60,923 nucleotides of DNA. It comes from Lentimicrobiaceae bacterium. GTDB taxonomy: Bacteria; Bacteroidota; Bacteroidia; Bacteroidales; F082. Positions 8,877-17,432 of this stretch are shown in pieces. The position numbers were made by a program, and so were the translations under genes. The stretch covers positions 61,834-122,756 of the forward strand of contig PANC01000009.1 of assembly GCA_002708315.1 (NCBI GenBank). Reading direction: 5' to 3'. The stretch's first letter is position 1. Each line of letters starts with the position of its first letter. A model generated the notes under the pieces. It ran no database searches, was not told the origin of the DNA, and worked only from the letters and a program-made list of their open reading frames with translations.

Positions 8877-8884
8877 CAAAAGTA
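8877..8884 (-). promoter_or_regulatory. -7 promoter element of the GH3 gene
   Basis: TACTTTTG on the minus strand matches TAnnTTTG and gives a leader of about 23 bases, in line with other promoters in this window. No TTG is found at the -33 spacing. Confidence 0.4.
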
Positions 8885-8998
8885 AAGAATTTTGTAAAGG
8901 ACTTACTCCATTAGTTAGATAATATTTATTATTCAGTATATGCGAGACATAATTTTTTTCCTCTTTGGCCAGCATGAAATAGATAGTAAAATAAATCT

Positions 8999-9017
8999 AA
9001 CATCTCCATGAGATGTT
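8999..9017. repeat. Inverted repeat, 8-base arms, 3-base loop
   Basis: AACATCTC, CAT, GAGATGTT: a perfect hairpin in the GH3 upstream region. It lacks a T-run and GC core, so it is not a clear terminator. Confidence 0.4.
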
Positions 9018-9068
9018 TAACAAAGCGACTAAATGATTAGGCTAATACTTGTTAAATTAAAAATGTAA

Positions 9069-9086
9069 GTTTGTTTTTTAACAAAC
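9069..9086. repeat. Inverted repeat, 7-base arms, T4 loop
   Basis: GTTTGTT, TTTT, AACAAAC: a perfect hairpin that overlaps a TAAGTTTG element at 9066-9073. Function unknown. Confidence 0.35.
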
Positions 9087-9261
9087 GAGCACTTAAATTA
9101 AATCAAAATACGTATTAATACCTCTTGTTGTAGCTTTAATGTCATGGGCAGGGAAAGAGAATATACTTGTTTTGTTATAAACTTGGGACAAAACTTCATT
9201 CTAATCTTCCTAGTATTTATCATGAATAATTCTTGTTTAGGTGCCCCAAAAAATAAAATGA

Positions 9262-9269
9262 TATATTTG
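9262..9269 (+). promoter_or_regulatory. -7 promoter element of the GlsB-like gene
   Basis: TATATTTG matches the -7 box, 40 bases ahead of the ATG at 9310. A TTG (9233-9235) lies 26 bases upstream, which is longer than the usual spacing. Confidence 0.4.
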
Positions 9270-9309
9270 GATTAAATATGCATTTCAATATTCATTTAAA
9301 CAAATAAAC

Positions 9310-9555
9310 ATGGAAATCATTGGATCTTTAATTATTGGTGCTTTAGCTGGATGGCTTGGAAGCACAATTTACCAAGGGAGTGGCCTTGGTTTAATTTGGA
9401 ACATATTATTGGGAATAGTTGGTAGTGCTTTTGGGTACTGGATATTGGGAGCTCTTGGCATTAGTCTTGGAGATGAATGGCTAGGAGCTGTATTAACGGG
9501 TGCCATTGGTGCTATAGTTGTTCTATTTCTGATAAACCTTATATTTAAAAAGTGA
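9310..9555 (+). CDS. GlsB/YeaQ/YmgE family small membrane protein
   Basis: This 81-residue protein is almost entirely hydrophobic with three predicted membrane segments and repeated small-residue motifs (GALAGWLGS, GLIWNILLGIVGSAFGYW, VLTGAIGAIVVLFLINLIF), the pattern of the GlsB/YeaQ/YmgE (transglycosylase-associated) family. Members are commonly stress-induced in other bacteria, but the molecular role is unsettled. It has its own upstream -7 element and a strong terminator-like hairpin 54 bases downstream, so it is probably transcribed alone. Confidence 0.88.
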   Translation: MEIIGSLIIGALAGWLGSTIYQGSGLGLIWNILLGIVGSAFGYWILGALGISLGDEWLGAVLTGAIGAIVVLFLINLIFKK

Positions 9556-9609
9556 TGGTATATTTTATCTGAAACTTAATTAGGGTTATTGATAGAATTC
9601 AACAAAGCA

Positions 9610-9645
9610 AAAACCCCTCTAAATTTGGATTTAGAGGGGTTTTTA
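9610..9645. terminator. Strong hairpin, probably a terminator for the GlsB-like gene
   Basis: A 15-base perfect inverted repeat (arms 9610-9624 and 9631-9645, core CCCCTCT/AGAGGGG) with A-run before and T-run after could stop transcription in either direction. It lies 43 bases before the symporter start, so an attenuator role for the next operon is also possible. Confidence 0.8.
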
Positions 9646-9688
9646 GTAGTTAACCCATTTGAATGACTTAATCTTTATTCTTAAACCC

Positions 9689-9934
9689 ATGAAAAATAAT
9701 GTTTACTGGAAAAAAAATGTGCAGTACATCAGCATTCTGCTTTTACTTTGGTTTATCGTGTCTTTTGGCTGTGGTATCTTATTTGTAGAACAATTGAATT
9801 TGATACAAATTGGTGGGTTTAAGCTCGGGTTTTGGTTTGCGCAACAAGGTTCCATTTATGGATTTTTAATCATCATCTTTACCTATATCTATCTTATGAA
9901 TCGCCTAGATAATAAACTAAAAAAAGATAACTAG
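9689..9934 (+). CDS. DUF4212 sodium/solute symporter small subunit
   Basis: The 81-residue product has two membrane segments, one around YISILLLLWFIVSFGCGILF and one around GFWFAQQGSIYGFLIIIFTYIY; the GFWFAQQGS motif is a signature of this small subunit. It always pairs with a large SSS-family transporter, and here its stop codon directly abuts the ATG of that subunit. The ATG at 9689 was chosen over an upstream one at 9659 because the family begins shortly before the first membrane segment. No -7 element is visible between the preceding hairpin and this gene. Confidence 0.9.
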   Translation: MKNNVYWKKNVQYISILLLLWFIVSFGCGILFVEQLNLIQIGGFKLGFWFAQQGSIYGFLIIIFTYIYLMNRLDNKLKKDN

Positions 9935-11596
9935 ATGGATCTTCAATATTGGATTTGGATTGCTGTTGGACTTAGTTTTTCTTTATACATAGGGATATCT
10001 ATTTGGTCTCGGGCACGGTCAACAAAAGAGTTTTATGTAGCCGGTAGTGGGGTTAATCCTATTGCAAATGGAATGGCAACAGCTGCCGATTGGATGTCTG
10101 CTGCTTCGTTTATTTCTATGGCAGGCATAATATCTTTTAGTGGCTACGACGGGTCGGTCTACCTTATGGGCTGGACTGGTGGTTATGTGCTATTGGCATT
10201 ACTTCTTGCACCCTATTTACGTAAGTTCGGCAAGTTTACTGTTCCTGACTTTATAGGTGATCGTTATTATTCAAATATGGCGCGTTCTATTGCTGTGTTT
10301 TGCGCTCTTATCGTATCCTTTACATACATAGCTGGGCAAATGCGTGGTGTAGGAGTAGTGTTTTCAAGATACCTAGAAGTTGATATTGTCACCGGTGTAA
10401 TTATAGGTATGGGAATCGTATTGTTTTATGCTGTTTTGGGTGGTATGAAAGGGATTACATATACCCAGGTAGCACAATACTGTGTGTTGATTTTTGCTTT
10501 TATGGTGCCTGCTGTATTTATATCATTTTTGGTAACAGGAAATGTTATTCCACAGCTTGGGTTTGGTGCAGCTGATGCCGATGGGACTTATCTGCTTGAC
10601 AAACTAGATGGGCTGCACAAAGAGCTTGGGTTCCATGAATACACTTCGGGGAGCAAATCTATGTTTGATGTATTTTGTATTACCATGGCCCTTATGGTCG
10701 GTACAGCTGGACTGCCACATGTGATTGTGCGCTTTTTTACCGTTAAAAAAGTAAGTGATGCGCGAAAGTCTGCTGGATGGGCGTTGTTGTTTATAGCCAT
10801 ACTTTATACCACAGCTCCAGCTATTGCAGTATTCTCTAGAACCAACCTTATTGAAACAGTAAGCAATAAACCCTATAAGCAGATGCCATATTGGTTTGAA
10901 AAATGGGAGTCCACAGAACTTCTTGAATTTACAGACAAAAATGAGGATGGACTTATTCAGTACACAGCGGATAAAAAAACAAACGAACTGGATGTTGATG
11001 TAGATATCATGGTATTGGCAAATCCAGAAATTGCGGATTTACCAAATTGGGTTATCGCCCTGCTTGCAGCAGGGGCATTGGCCGCAGCACTATCTACAGC
11101 GGCAGGGTTGCTATTAGTGATTTCATCGGCTGTGTCGCACGATTTACTCAAAAAGATGGTGATGCCCAACATATCGGATAAGGGCGAGCTAATTGCCGCA
11201 CGTATTGCTGCTGCAGCTGCTGTTTGTTTGGCTGGTTACTTTGGAATCAATCCTCCTGGATTTGTAGCTGCAACTGTAGCCTTAGCATTTGGTTTGGCAG
11301 CATCTTCGTTCTTTCCCGCCATTTTGCTTGGCATCTTTTCCAAACGAATTAACAAAGAGGGTGCGATCAGTGGAATGCTAGTTGGCGTTTTGCTAATGTT
11401 GTTTTATATGCTAAAATTTAAGTTTGGCTGGTTTGGAGGTGGCACCAAAGCAGATTGGTGGTTTGGCATCTCTCCGGAGGGATTTGGCACCGTAGGTATG
11501 TTAGCAAACTTTGCTGTAATAATAATAGTTTCTAGTATAACACCAGCACCAAGCAAAGAGATCCAGCAGCTCGTGGAAGATATACGTAAGCCTTGA
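9935..11596 (+). CDS. Sodium/solute symporter large subunit (SSS family, VC_2705-type)
   Basis: A 553-residue membrane protein of the sodium:solute symporter family with about 13 membrane segments. Family features: an N-terminal SKE-like motif (RSTKEFYVAGSG), NGMATAADWMSAASFI, GTAGLPHVIVRFFTV and LAAALSTAAGLLLVISSAVSHD. Paired with DUF4212 this is the ActP-like branch, often a carrier for acetate or other short organic acids; the substrate here is unknown. No acetyl-CoA synthetase or regulator accompanies it. Third codon positions are visibly richer in G and C than in neighbouring genes, which could mean transfer or strong expression. Confidence 0.92.
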   Translation: MDLQYWIWIAVGLSFSLYIGISIWSRARSTKEFYVAGSGVNPIANGMATAADWMSAASFISMAGIISFSGYDGSVYLMGWTGGYVLLALLLAPYLRKFGKFTVPDFIGDRYYSNMARSIAVFCALIVSFTYIAGQMRGVGVVFSRYLEVDIVTGVIIGMGIVLFYAVLGGMKGITYTQVAQYCVLIFAFMVPAVFISFLVTGNVIPQLGFGAADADGTYLLDKLDGLHKELGFHEYTSGSKSMFDVFCITMALMVGTAGLPHVIVRFFTVKKVSDARKSAGWALLFIAILYTTAPAIAVFSRTNLIETVSNKPYKQMPYWFEKWESTELLEFTDKNEDGLIQYTADKKTNELDVDVDIMVLANPEIADLPNWVIALLAAGALAAALSTAAGLLLVISSAVSHDLLKKMVMPNISDKGELIAARIAAAAAVCLAGYFGINPPGFVAATVALAFGLAASSFFPAILLGIFSKRINKEGAISGMLVGVLLMLFYMLKFKFGWFGGGTKADWWFGISPEGFGTVGMLANFAVIIIVSSITPAPSKEIQQLVEDIRKP

Positions 11597-11638
11597 ATTT
11601 AAGTTAAACACAGAAGAACTGCTAATGTCTGCAAATAT

Positions 11639-12511
11639 TTATGACTCTACATTCTTACAATAATACTCCGCAATTTCCCCAGCTGTAGTAAACCAAACTT
11701 TATCTTTCATATTATTTACAATATGAGTTAGAGCTTTTCTTAGATGTTTTAGTCTAAAAGGCTGACCTACAATATAAGGATGGAGAGCTATTCCCATAAC
11801 CAGTGATTGTTGTTCTGATTGCTGGAGCATCTCATCAAAATTGTCAATTATCATATTGGAGAACTCTTCAGCACTATTTTGGCGAGCAATGATTGCGGGA
11901 ATATCATTTATCTCTTGTGGGTAGGGAATACTGAGAATTTTACCATTTCGTGTTTTTAACCATGTTGGTTGATCATCGTGACACCAATCAAGTAGATAGG
12001 AGTACCCTGCTTCCTCAAGTAAATCTGGGGTTGTAATACTCTCCGATATCCAAGGACCAAGCCATCCTTTTGGTTTATTATGGAAACGATTTATCACTTT
12101 AGTTGTTTCATCAATTAATTTTTTCTCTTCGTTTTCTACAAAATCACTTTGGCGTTCTGAATTTGTTCTACCATGAGCAACAACCTCATAACCACGACCT
12201 ACTCCTGTTTCAATTATTTCTGGAGCATAATCATATATTGATGAATTGACTATTAAAGATACAGGAAGTTCTAGAGATTGAAATAGCTCATAGAGCCTCC
12301 AAACTCCCACACGATTTCCATAATCTCGCCATGAGTAGTTCAAAACATCAGGTTCACTAGCTGAAGGTGCAAGTTTTGCTCCCAAGCCCTCACCAAAAGA
12401 AAAGTGTTCTAAATTTAAACCGATATAGAGAGCCAACCTTTTCCCATGAGGCCATGCAAAATCTTCTCTTTTATGAATTGGTGACCATGAATACCGATGG
12501 TTTTTAATCAT
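11639..12511 (-). CDS. Polysaccharide deacetylase family protein (PuuE/allantoinase-like branch)
   Basis: The 290-residue product has the NodB-type barrel pattern of the PuuE-like branch: ALYIGLNLEHF at the first strand, VSLIVNSSIYDYAPEI, YEVVAHGRTNSERQ with the likely metal-binding His, then GWLGPWISES and YLLDWCHDDQPTW. The classical TFDDG motif is replaced, as in other members of this branch, so the substrate may be a small cyclic amide or amide-bearing carbohydrate and not a polysaccharide. No signal peptide is seen, which fits a cytoplasmic enzyme. The start is uncertain by three codons (ATG at 12509-12511 or 12518-12520). It is convergent with the symporter. Confidence 0.85.
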   Translation of the reverse strand: MIKNHRYSWSPIHKREDFAWPHGKRLALYIGLNLEHFSFGEGLGAKLAPSASEPDVLNYSWRDYGNRVGVWRLYELFQSLELPVSLIVNSSIYDYAPEIIETGVGRGYEVVAHGRTNSERQSDFVENEEKKLIDETTKVINRFHNKPKGWLGPWISESITTPDLLEEAGYSYLLDWCHDDQPTWLKTRNGKILSIPYPQEINDIPAIIARQNSAEEFSNMIIDNFDEMLQQSEQQSLVMGIALHPYIVGQPFRLKHLRKALTHIVNNMKDKVWFTTAGEIAEYYCKNVES

Positions 12512-12650
12512 ATTTAACACGCTGTAAATTAAGCAGTTCCATGATTTTAATATTATGGTTAGAGGAGGATAGTGTGAGTGATTATATATTGCTATAAAAT
12601 TTAGTAATATCGCTCTTCTCTACGTCCTCAATATTTATAATCGTAATATC

Positions 12651-12770
12651 ATGGAGAGTAATTTCATTGACTTCGATTTATCAAATATATGTTTTGAAGA
12701 TATTCAAATTACATATGTTAATTTTGATGAAGCTGTTTCAAAAATACAAAAAAATAAAAAGATTTAAAAG
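12651..12770 (+). CDS. Doubtful 39-residue open frame
   Basis: ATG to stop encodes an acidic then lysine-rich peptide (MESNFIDFDLS to QKNKKI). I recognise no family and see no promoter or ribosome-binding site. It could be a small gene, a remnant or chance. Listed only because it fills an otherwise empty gap. Confidence 0.15.
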
Positions 12771-12778
12771 GTATAATG

Positions 12779-12816
12779 AAAAAACGGCTACACTTTATAA
12801 AAGTATAACCGTTTTA
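12779..12816 (-). terminator. Terminator of the initiator tRNA
   Basis: On the minus strand a stem starting ACGG and ending CCGT, with two G-U pairs, is followed by a run of six T. It begins about 10 bases after the tRNA 3' end. Confidence 0.7.
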
Positions 12817-12825
12817 TTGTTTTAG

Positions 12826-12897
<72 letters not shown>

Positions 12898-12914
12898 ATA
12901 TGTCTTTTATTCTT

Positions 12915-12926
12915 ATGAACGTTCAT
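12915..12926. repeat. Perfect 12-base palindrome in the tRNA leader
   Basis: ATGAACGTTCAT lies between the tRNA-fMet promoter and the mature tRNA, and upstream of era. It could be a protein-binding or RNA-processing site; no function can be assigned. Confidence 0.35.
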
Positions 12927-12950
12927 CAATACCCCTTAAAAAAGGGAGTG

Positions 12951-12981
12951 CAAAGATATATTTTGTTTCTTTGCTGTGCAA
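12951..12981 (-). promoter_or_regulatory. Bacteroidota-type promoter of tRNA-fMet
   Basis: On the minus strand TTG (12979-12981), 20 bases, TATCTTTG (12951-12958): a full consensus promoter giving a 5' leader of about 50 bases before the tRNA. Confidence 0.75.
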
Positions 12982-12997
12982 ATATTTTAGGATTATT

Positions 12998-13876
12998 ATG
13001 CACAAAGCTGGATTTGTAAATATTATTGGATATCCCAATGTTGGTAAATCAACATTAATGAATGCTATGGTTGGCCAAAAACTTTCAATTATTACCTCCA
13101 AGGCCCAAACAACAAGGCATCGTATAATGGGAATTGTTAATGGTGACGATTTTCAAATCGTTTATTCCGATACACCAGGAATAGTTAAAGATCCATCCTA
13201 TAAAATGCATCAGTACATGAATCATTTTGTGGACACTGCTCTGAAAGATGCAGATATAATATTGCTCATGACAGAACCTGATTTCCAATTTTCAGACAAG
13301 GAAATAATTGAAAAATTCAATTCAACAGGTCGTAAGGTTATCGTTGTAATAAACAAAATAGATTTATCGAATCAGGAGGAAATAATGAAACAGATAACCT
13401 CGTGGCAGGAATTATTGCCTAAATCTGAAGTTATCCCTGTTTCTGCATTGAACAATTTTAATCTCGAATCACTATTTGATGTTATAATAGAGAACTTGCC
13501 GGAACATGATGCATTTTATCCCAAGGATGAGCTCACTGATAAATCCATGCGATTCTTCGTGTCAGAAATTATTCGTGAAAAAATTCTTTTAAACTATAAA
13601 AAGGAAATCCCCTATTCTGTTGAGGTTGCGGTTGATCAATATAAGGAGGAACAAAGGATAATTAGAATATCTGCATTAATATATGTTGCTAGAGAATCTC
13701 AAAAGGCAATAATTCTTGGTCACCAAGGCCAGGCCATTAAAAGAACAGCAACTGCAGCTAGAAAGGATTTAGAGGAATTTGTTGGGAAAAAAGTATTTCT
13801 TGAAACAACTGTTAAAGTTAGTAAGGATTGGCGGGATAATGAAAATATACTCAAGAATTTTGGATACAGCCAATGA
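12998..13876 (+). CDS. era: GTPase Era
   Basis: Era is an essential GTPase that binds 16S rRNA and assists 30S subunit maturation. The 292-residue product has G1 GYPNVGKST, the switch region QTTRHRIMGI, G3 SDTPG, G4 NKID and a C-terminal KH RNA-binding domain (about 205-290, GHQGQAIKRTATAARKDLE). The frame runs 45 codons further upstream through the tRNA-fMet gene on the other strand, so the ATG at 12998 is the real start. The gene is followed after 53 bases by der. Confidence 0.96.
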   Translation: MHKAGFVNIIGYPNVGKSTLMNAMVGQKLSIITSKAQTTRHRIMGIVNGDDFQIVYSDTPGIVKDPSYKMHQYMNHFVDTALKDADIILLMTEPDFQFSDKEIIEKFNSTGRKVIVVINKIDLSNQEEIMKQITSWQELLPKSEVIPVSALNNFNLESLFDVIIENLPEHDAFYPKDELTDKSMRFFVSEIIREKILLNYKKEIPYSVEVAVDQYKEEQRIIRISALIYVARESQKAIILGHQGQAIKRTATAARKDLEEFVGKKVFLETTVKVSKDWRDNENILKNFGYSQ

Positions 13877-13896
13877 TAATCGTAGCAAATTCTTAA

Positions 13897-13904
13897 TATT
13901 TTTG
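13897..13904 (+). promoter_or_regulatory. -7 promoter element before der
   Basis: TATTTTTG matches TAnnTTTG and predicts a leader of about 22 bases. No TTG stands at the -33 position, so der may also be read through from era. Confidence 0.35.
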
Positions 13905-13929
13905 CATGCTCAAATTAATTTCATAAATA

Positions 13930-15240
13930 ATGAATAATACCATAGCAATAGTAGGTCGACCAAATGTTGGCAAATCAACTCTTTTTAACCGGCTAATACA
14001 AAGTAAGGAGGCAATTGTTGAATCTGTTAGTGGGGTTACTCGTGACAGAATTTATGGAAAAAGTGATTGGAATGGGTATGAGTTTTCTGTTATCGATACT
14101 GGGGGGTATGTTTATGGTTCGGATGATACCTTTGAAGGCGAAATAAGAAAACAGGTTGAATTTGCAATAGATGAATCGGATGCAATAATATTTGTTGTGG
14201 ATTCAAAGGAAGGGATTAACCCTTTGGATGAAGATGTTGCTCGTTTATTAAGGAAGTCACAGAAGAATATTTTTGTTGCAGCAAACAAAATTGATACCCC
14301 TGACAAATCAGGCGAAATATCAGAATTTTACTCCTTTGGCTTGGGAAATGTTTATCCATTATCAGCAGTTAATGGTGGTGGTACAGGTGATTTGCTAGAT
14401 GATGTTGTTAAGGTGTTTCCTGATAAGGACATGAAGGATGAAGAAATTGACCTTCCGAGAATTGCCTTTGTTGGTAGACCAAACGTTGGAAAATCATCCA
14501 TTATAAATATTCTTTTGGGTGATGTTAGAAATATTGTAACTGATATTGCAGGTACAACACGTGATTCAATTTATACTCGGTACAATGCATTTGGCCATGA
14601 TTTTATGCTTGTTGATACCGCTGGCCTTCGCAAAAAAGGTAAGGTATATGAAAACATCGAGTTTTATTCAACGCTTAGAACCATAAAAGCCATAGAAAAT
14701 TCTGATGTTTGTGTTGTAATGATTGATGCTCAATCGGGAATAGAAAAGCAGGATGTAAATATTTTTCACCTTGCTGAAAAGAATAATAAGGGGATAGTTT
14801 TAGTTGTAAATAAATGGGACCTTATTAATAAAGAAACAAATACACACCTGAAGTTTGAAAGTGATTTAAAAGAAAGAATAGCTCCGTTTGTTGATATACC
14901 AGTTGTTTTTACTTCAGTAAAAGAAAAACAAAGAATACACAAAACTCTTGAATTTGCATCTGAAGTTTATGAGCGACGTAAGTATAGAATATCCACATCT
15001 GAACTGAATGATTTATTATTGCCCATAATTGAGAATAACCCCCCACCAATGGGCTCAAGAGGGAGGCATATAAAAATTAAATATATAACTCAGCTAAAAA
15101 CATCAACACCAATGTTTGCTTTTTTCTGTAATCTACCCGATGATATTAAGGAGCCTTATAAGCGATTTATTGAAAATCAAATACGAAAGCATTATAACTT
15201 CACAGGAGTGCCAATTCAAATATTTTTTCGAAAAAAATAA
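13930..15240 (+). CDS. der: Ribosome biogenesis GTPase Der (EngA)
   Basis: Der has two tandem GTPase domains followed by a KH-like domain and acts in 50S subunit assembly. In this 436-residue product both G domains are complete: GRPNVGKST near residue 8 with DTGG and NKID, and GRPNVGKSS near residue 183 with DTAG and NKWD. The C-terminal KH-like part ends with the typical GVPIQIFFRKK. It lies between era and a small S4 RNA-binding gene, so three ribosome-related genes are co-oriented. Confidence 0.97.
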   Translation: MNNTIAIVGRPNVGKSTLFNRLIQSKEAIVESVSGVTRDRIYGKSDWNGYEFSVIDTGGYVYGSDDTFEGEIRKQVEFAIDESDAIIFVVDSKEGINPLDEDVARLLRKSQKNIFVAANKIDTPDKSGEISEFYSFGLGNVYPLSAVNGGGTGDLLDDVVKVFPDKDMKDEEIDLPRIAFVGRPNVGKSSIINILLGDVRNIVTDIAGTTRDSIYTRYNAFGHDFMLVDTAGLRKKGKVYENIEFYSTLRTIKAIENSDVCVVMIDAQSGIEKQDVNIFHLAEKNNKGIVLVVNKWDLINKETNTHLKFESDLKERIAPFVDIPVVFTSVKEKQRIHKTLEFASEVYERRKYRISTSELNDLLLPIIENNPPPMGSRGRHIKIKYITQLKTSTPMFAFFCNLPDDIKEPYKRFIENQIRKHYNFTGVPIQIFFRKK

Positions 15241-15264
15241 TATTTACCCATACTCAATGTTTTG

Positions 15265-15642
15265 ATGGAATCAATACGAATAGATAAATGGCTTTGGGTG
15301 ATCCGTATTTTTAAAACACGATCGCAAGCTAGCGAAGCATGCAGTGGGGGCAAGGTAAAGATTGATGGACATAATGCTAAGCCCAGTAGAGAAATAAGAG
15401 TTAACGACATAATTGATGTTCAGCAAAGTGGCATTCGTAAAACGGTCAAGGTCTTAAAGATCCACAAAAATAGGGTAGCAGCAAAGCTTGTTCCAGATAT
15501 TATGCAGGATATGACACCTCCAGGGGAATATGAAAGGCTTGAAATGATAAGGCAATTAAATATTGAAAAACGTGAACGTGGCGTCGGCAGACCTACAAAA
15601 AAAGATCGTAGGAATATTTCAAAATTAAAAGGTTTTGAGTAA
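15265..15642 (+). CDS. hslR: S4-domain RNA-binding protein (Hsp15/HslR-like)
   Basis: The 125-residue product starts with an S4 domain (about residues 3-65: IRIDKWLWVIRIFKTRSQA, then GGKVKIDGHNAKPS) and ends in a basic tail (KERGVGRPTKKDRR), like Hsp15, which recycles nascent-chain-blocked 50S subunits in E. coli. The start was taken at the ATG at 15265; a TTG stands directly before it. It is 24 bases behind der and likely cotranscribed. Confidence 0.9.
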   Translation: MESIRIDKWLWVIRIFKTRSQASEACSGGKVKIDGHNAKPSREIRVNDIIDVQQSGIRKTVKVLKIHKNRVAAKLVPDIMQDMTPPGEYERLEMIRQLNIEKRERGVGRPTKKDRRNISKLKGFE

Positions 15643-15652
15643 TATTAGATAG

Positions 15653-17275
15653 TTAAAAAATTCCAAATACATCATTGCAGATTCCATCCGAAAATTCGAT
15701 ATTAAAATCTAATTTTGAATCTTCTCTTATGGTAGCCCTCCACTCTTTCCACACTCCATCAAAGTACACGCCAAAGATATAAGTTTGACCTATGGTAAGG
15801 TCATATATTTGTGCCTTGCCCTTTTCCATTGAATACCATTTCCAATCTGTAACGGCATCAATATTTTTTACCCACAGGCCAAATGAAGGTAGAATTATAT
15901 AATTAGTATCTGAAGAGCATCTGCCCAGGAAAGTTGCTTCAATTGATTTCAAATCTCCAGCACCCTTCATGAGATTTATATCAACATCTGGTCCCAAACA
16001 CATGTTTTCTATTGTTGTTGGATTATAAGCTTGATTTATTTCACAACTTCCTGTAATTGTAAGCCAGTCTATGTAAGCACTATTATTACCAATATTTCCA
16101 GAAAAATATAGTGCTTCACTTTTATTCCCTACTAATGTTATGTTAGATATGAAAGAATCATCATCGGACTTTCGTAATATACCGCTAAGCTGTATTGTTT
16201 GATCTTGCTGGCAATTTCCTGTAATACTAAAACCAGAGGCATCGGTACAAAAATTAATTTTATAATTGCTTAGGCTTATGTTATTTAAGCTCGCAGTAGT
16301 AGTATTAACATATAATATACCATTATCATCAATTTTCACAGTGTCTGATTTTTCATATATCCATGTTCCAGCATTATCATCGTACCTTATTAAATTTATA
16401 ATATCACCACTTTGATATGATAATCCTGTTTTTGGATTAATCAGTTCGCTGGCAATTTTGACATATAAATCAATGGACTTAGATTCAATAAAAGCACCCT
16501 CTTTACCATCACTATCGTAAACTTTTATGGTAACATAACCTCCTGGATAGAATAATGCATTTTCAATGGAATTATTTTCTTCAATGGTTCCTATTATGCC
16601 ACCAGAAAATGACTCAAAAGATTGATCATAATCTAAATTGTAATAAAAAAGAGATATGTTTAGCTTACCATTCAGGTTGTTTGTATCAGAGTTAAGCAAT
16701 CGTGTTCCACCATGAATGGTAATCTTAGCTTCTTCATTTTCGGTTGATATCTCCACATCATCACGAAGAAATCCATCATAAAGGTTTCCAATACCATCTG
16801 CTGTTTTTACCGCGATGCCTTCTGGTGGATTATCTATGTTTACCATTGATATTTTAATGTAGTAATCACCCACTTCAGAAATTTTAATTTCACGAGAGGT
16901 CATTAAATAATTATTAATGGATGCTATCAAGGTAAAGTTAATAGGTGATGATATGCTGGGATTGTATTCTGGAAGTATTCCAAAAGAAATGAATCCATTT
17001 TCTGGATAATAAATCTCTTTCTGAAGGCCAATAATATCTGCAATTGCATCCTTTGAACCTCCTTTAAGCTCAACCTTCAAATGGTCACTTCCATTTGAAT
17101 TAATGTGGTTATTGGTATTTGCATCAAAAAATTCAATGAAAATACGCGTGTTAAGAAAGTCATACGACAAAGTATCCTTAACCTCACCATTGTTATTGGG
17201 ATTAGTAATTTTTTTACAAGAATTGGAACCGATTAATAATATACCCAGTAATGAAATAGCAATAATTTTTGTCAT
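15653..17275 (-). CDS. Large lipoprotein of unknown function
   Basis: I do not recognise a family. The 540-residue product begins with a signal peptide and a lipobox-like site (IGSNSC, Cys20), then an Asn-rich linker, then a mostly beta-strand body that looks like consecutive beta-sandwich domains. The first (about 40-160) resembles a carboxypeptidase-regulatory-like fold, and a middle section carries IHGGTRLLN and YPGGYVTIKVYDSDG. The C-terminal 180 residues contain spaced cysteines (NFCTD, GNCQQ, GSCEI, NMCLG, GRCSS, GICND). The ATG at 17273-17275 was chosen because it starts the signal peptide; a -7 element lies upstream. Surface display is likely, function unknown. Confidence 0.75.
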   Translation of the reverse strand: MTKIIAISLLGILLIGSNSCKKITNPNNNGEVKDTLSYDFLNTRIFIEFFDANTNNHINSNGSDHLKVELKGGSKDAIADIIGLQKEIYYPENGFISFGILPEYNPSISSPINFTLIASINNYLMTSREIKISEVGDYYIKISMVNIDNPPEGIAVKTADGIGNLYDGFLRDDVEISTENEEAKITIHGGTRLLNSDTNNLNGKLNISLFYYNLDYDQSFESFSGGIIGTIEENNSIENALFYPGGYVTIKVYDSDGKEGAFIESKSIDLYVKIASELINPKTGLSYQSGDIINLIRYDDNAGTWIYEKSDTVKIDDNGILYVNTTTASLNNISLSNYKINFCTDASGFSITGNCQQDQTIQLSGILRKSDDDSFISNITLVGNKSEALYFSGNIGNNSAYIDWLTITGSCEINQAYNPTTIENMCLGPDVDINLMKGAGDLKSIEATFLGRCSSDTNYIILPSFGLWVKNIDAVTDWKWYSMEKGKAQIYDLTIGQTYIFGVYFDGVWKEWRATIREDSKLDFNIEFSDGICNDVFGIF

Positions 17276-17325
17276 GTTTGATCCAATTAAAATCATCCGG
17301 AGTATATTTACAAACGAATTACTCA

Positions 17326-17333
17326 CAAATATA
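17326..17333 (-). promoter_or_regulatory. -7 promoter element of the large lipoprotein gene
   Basis: TATATTTG on the minus strand, 50 bases ahead of the chosen ATG. It overlaps the upstream end of the longer reading frame and so argues against that frame's start. No -33 TTG at the right distance. Confidence 0.35.
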
Positions 17334-17432
17334 ACAAGTTACAATCATTTAAAGGGACATTTATTTATAAAGTATGATTACCATTAGCTTCATTATTTTA
17401 TTACTTTAGTAAATGTCTCCATCATTGAAGAT

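Larger units (their letters stand above)
8885..9261. other. Intergenic stretch between GH3 and glsB-like genes
   Basis: About 380 bases with no credible gene. A leftward open frame (8793-8975) overlaps the GH3 start and its -7 element and looks like chance. The stretch holds two perfect small inverted repeats (8999-9017 and 9069-9086) and a TAAGTTTG at 9066-9073. This could be untranslated leader or a small RNA; nothing more can be supported. Confidence 0.5.
12512..12825. other. Intergenic stretch left of the initiator tRNA
   Basis: About 300 bases holding the region upstream of the deacetylase gene, a doubtful 39-codon frame (12651-12770) and the tRNA terminator (12779-12816). No consensus promoter for the deacetylase gene is seen. 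Confidence 0.5.

Noticed and set aside
8793-8975. Leftward 60-codon frame overlapping the GH3 start
   Set aside because: It overlaps the GH3 N-terminus in another frame and covers the GH3 -7 element; low-complexity, no start signal.
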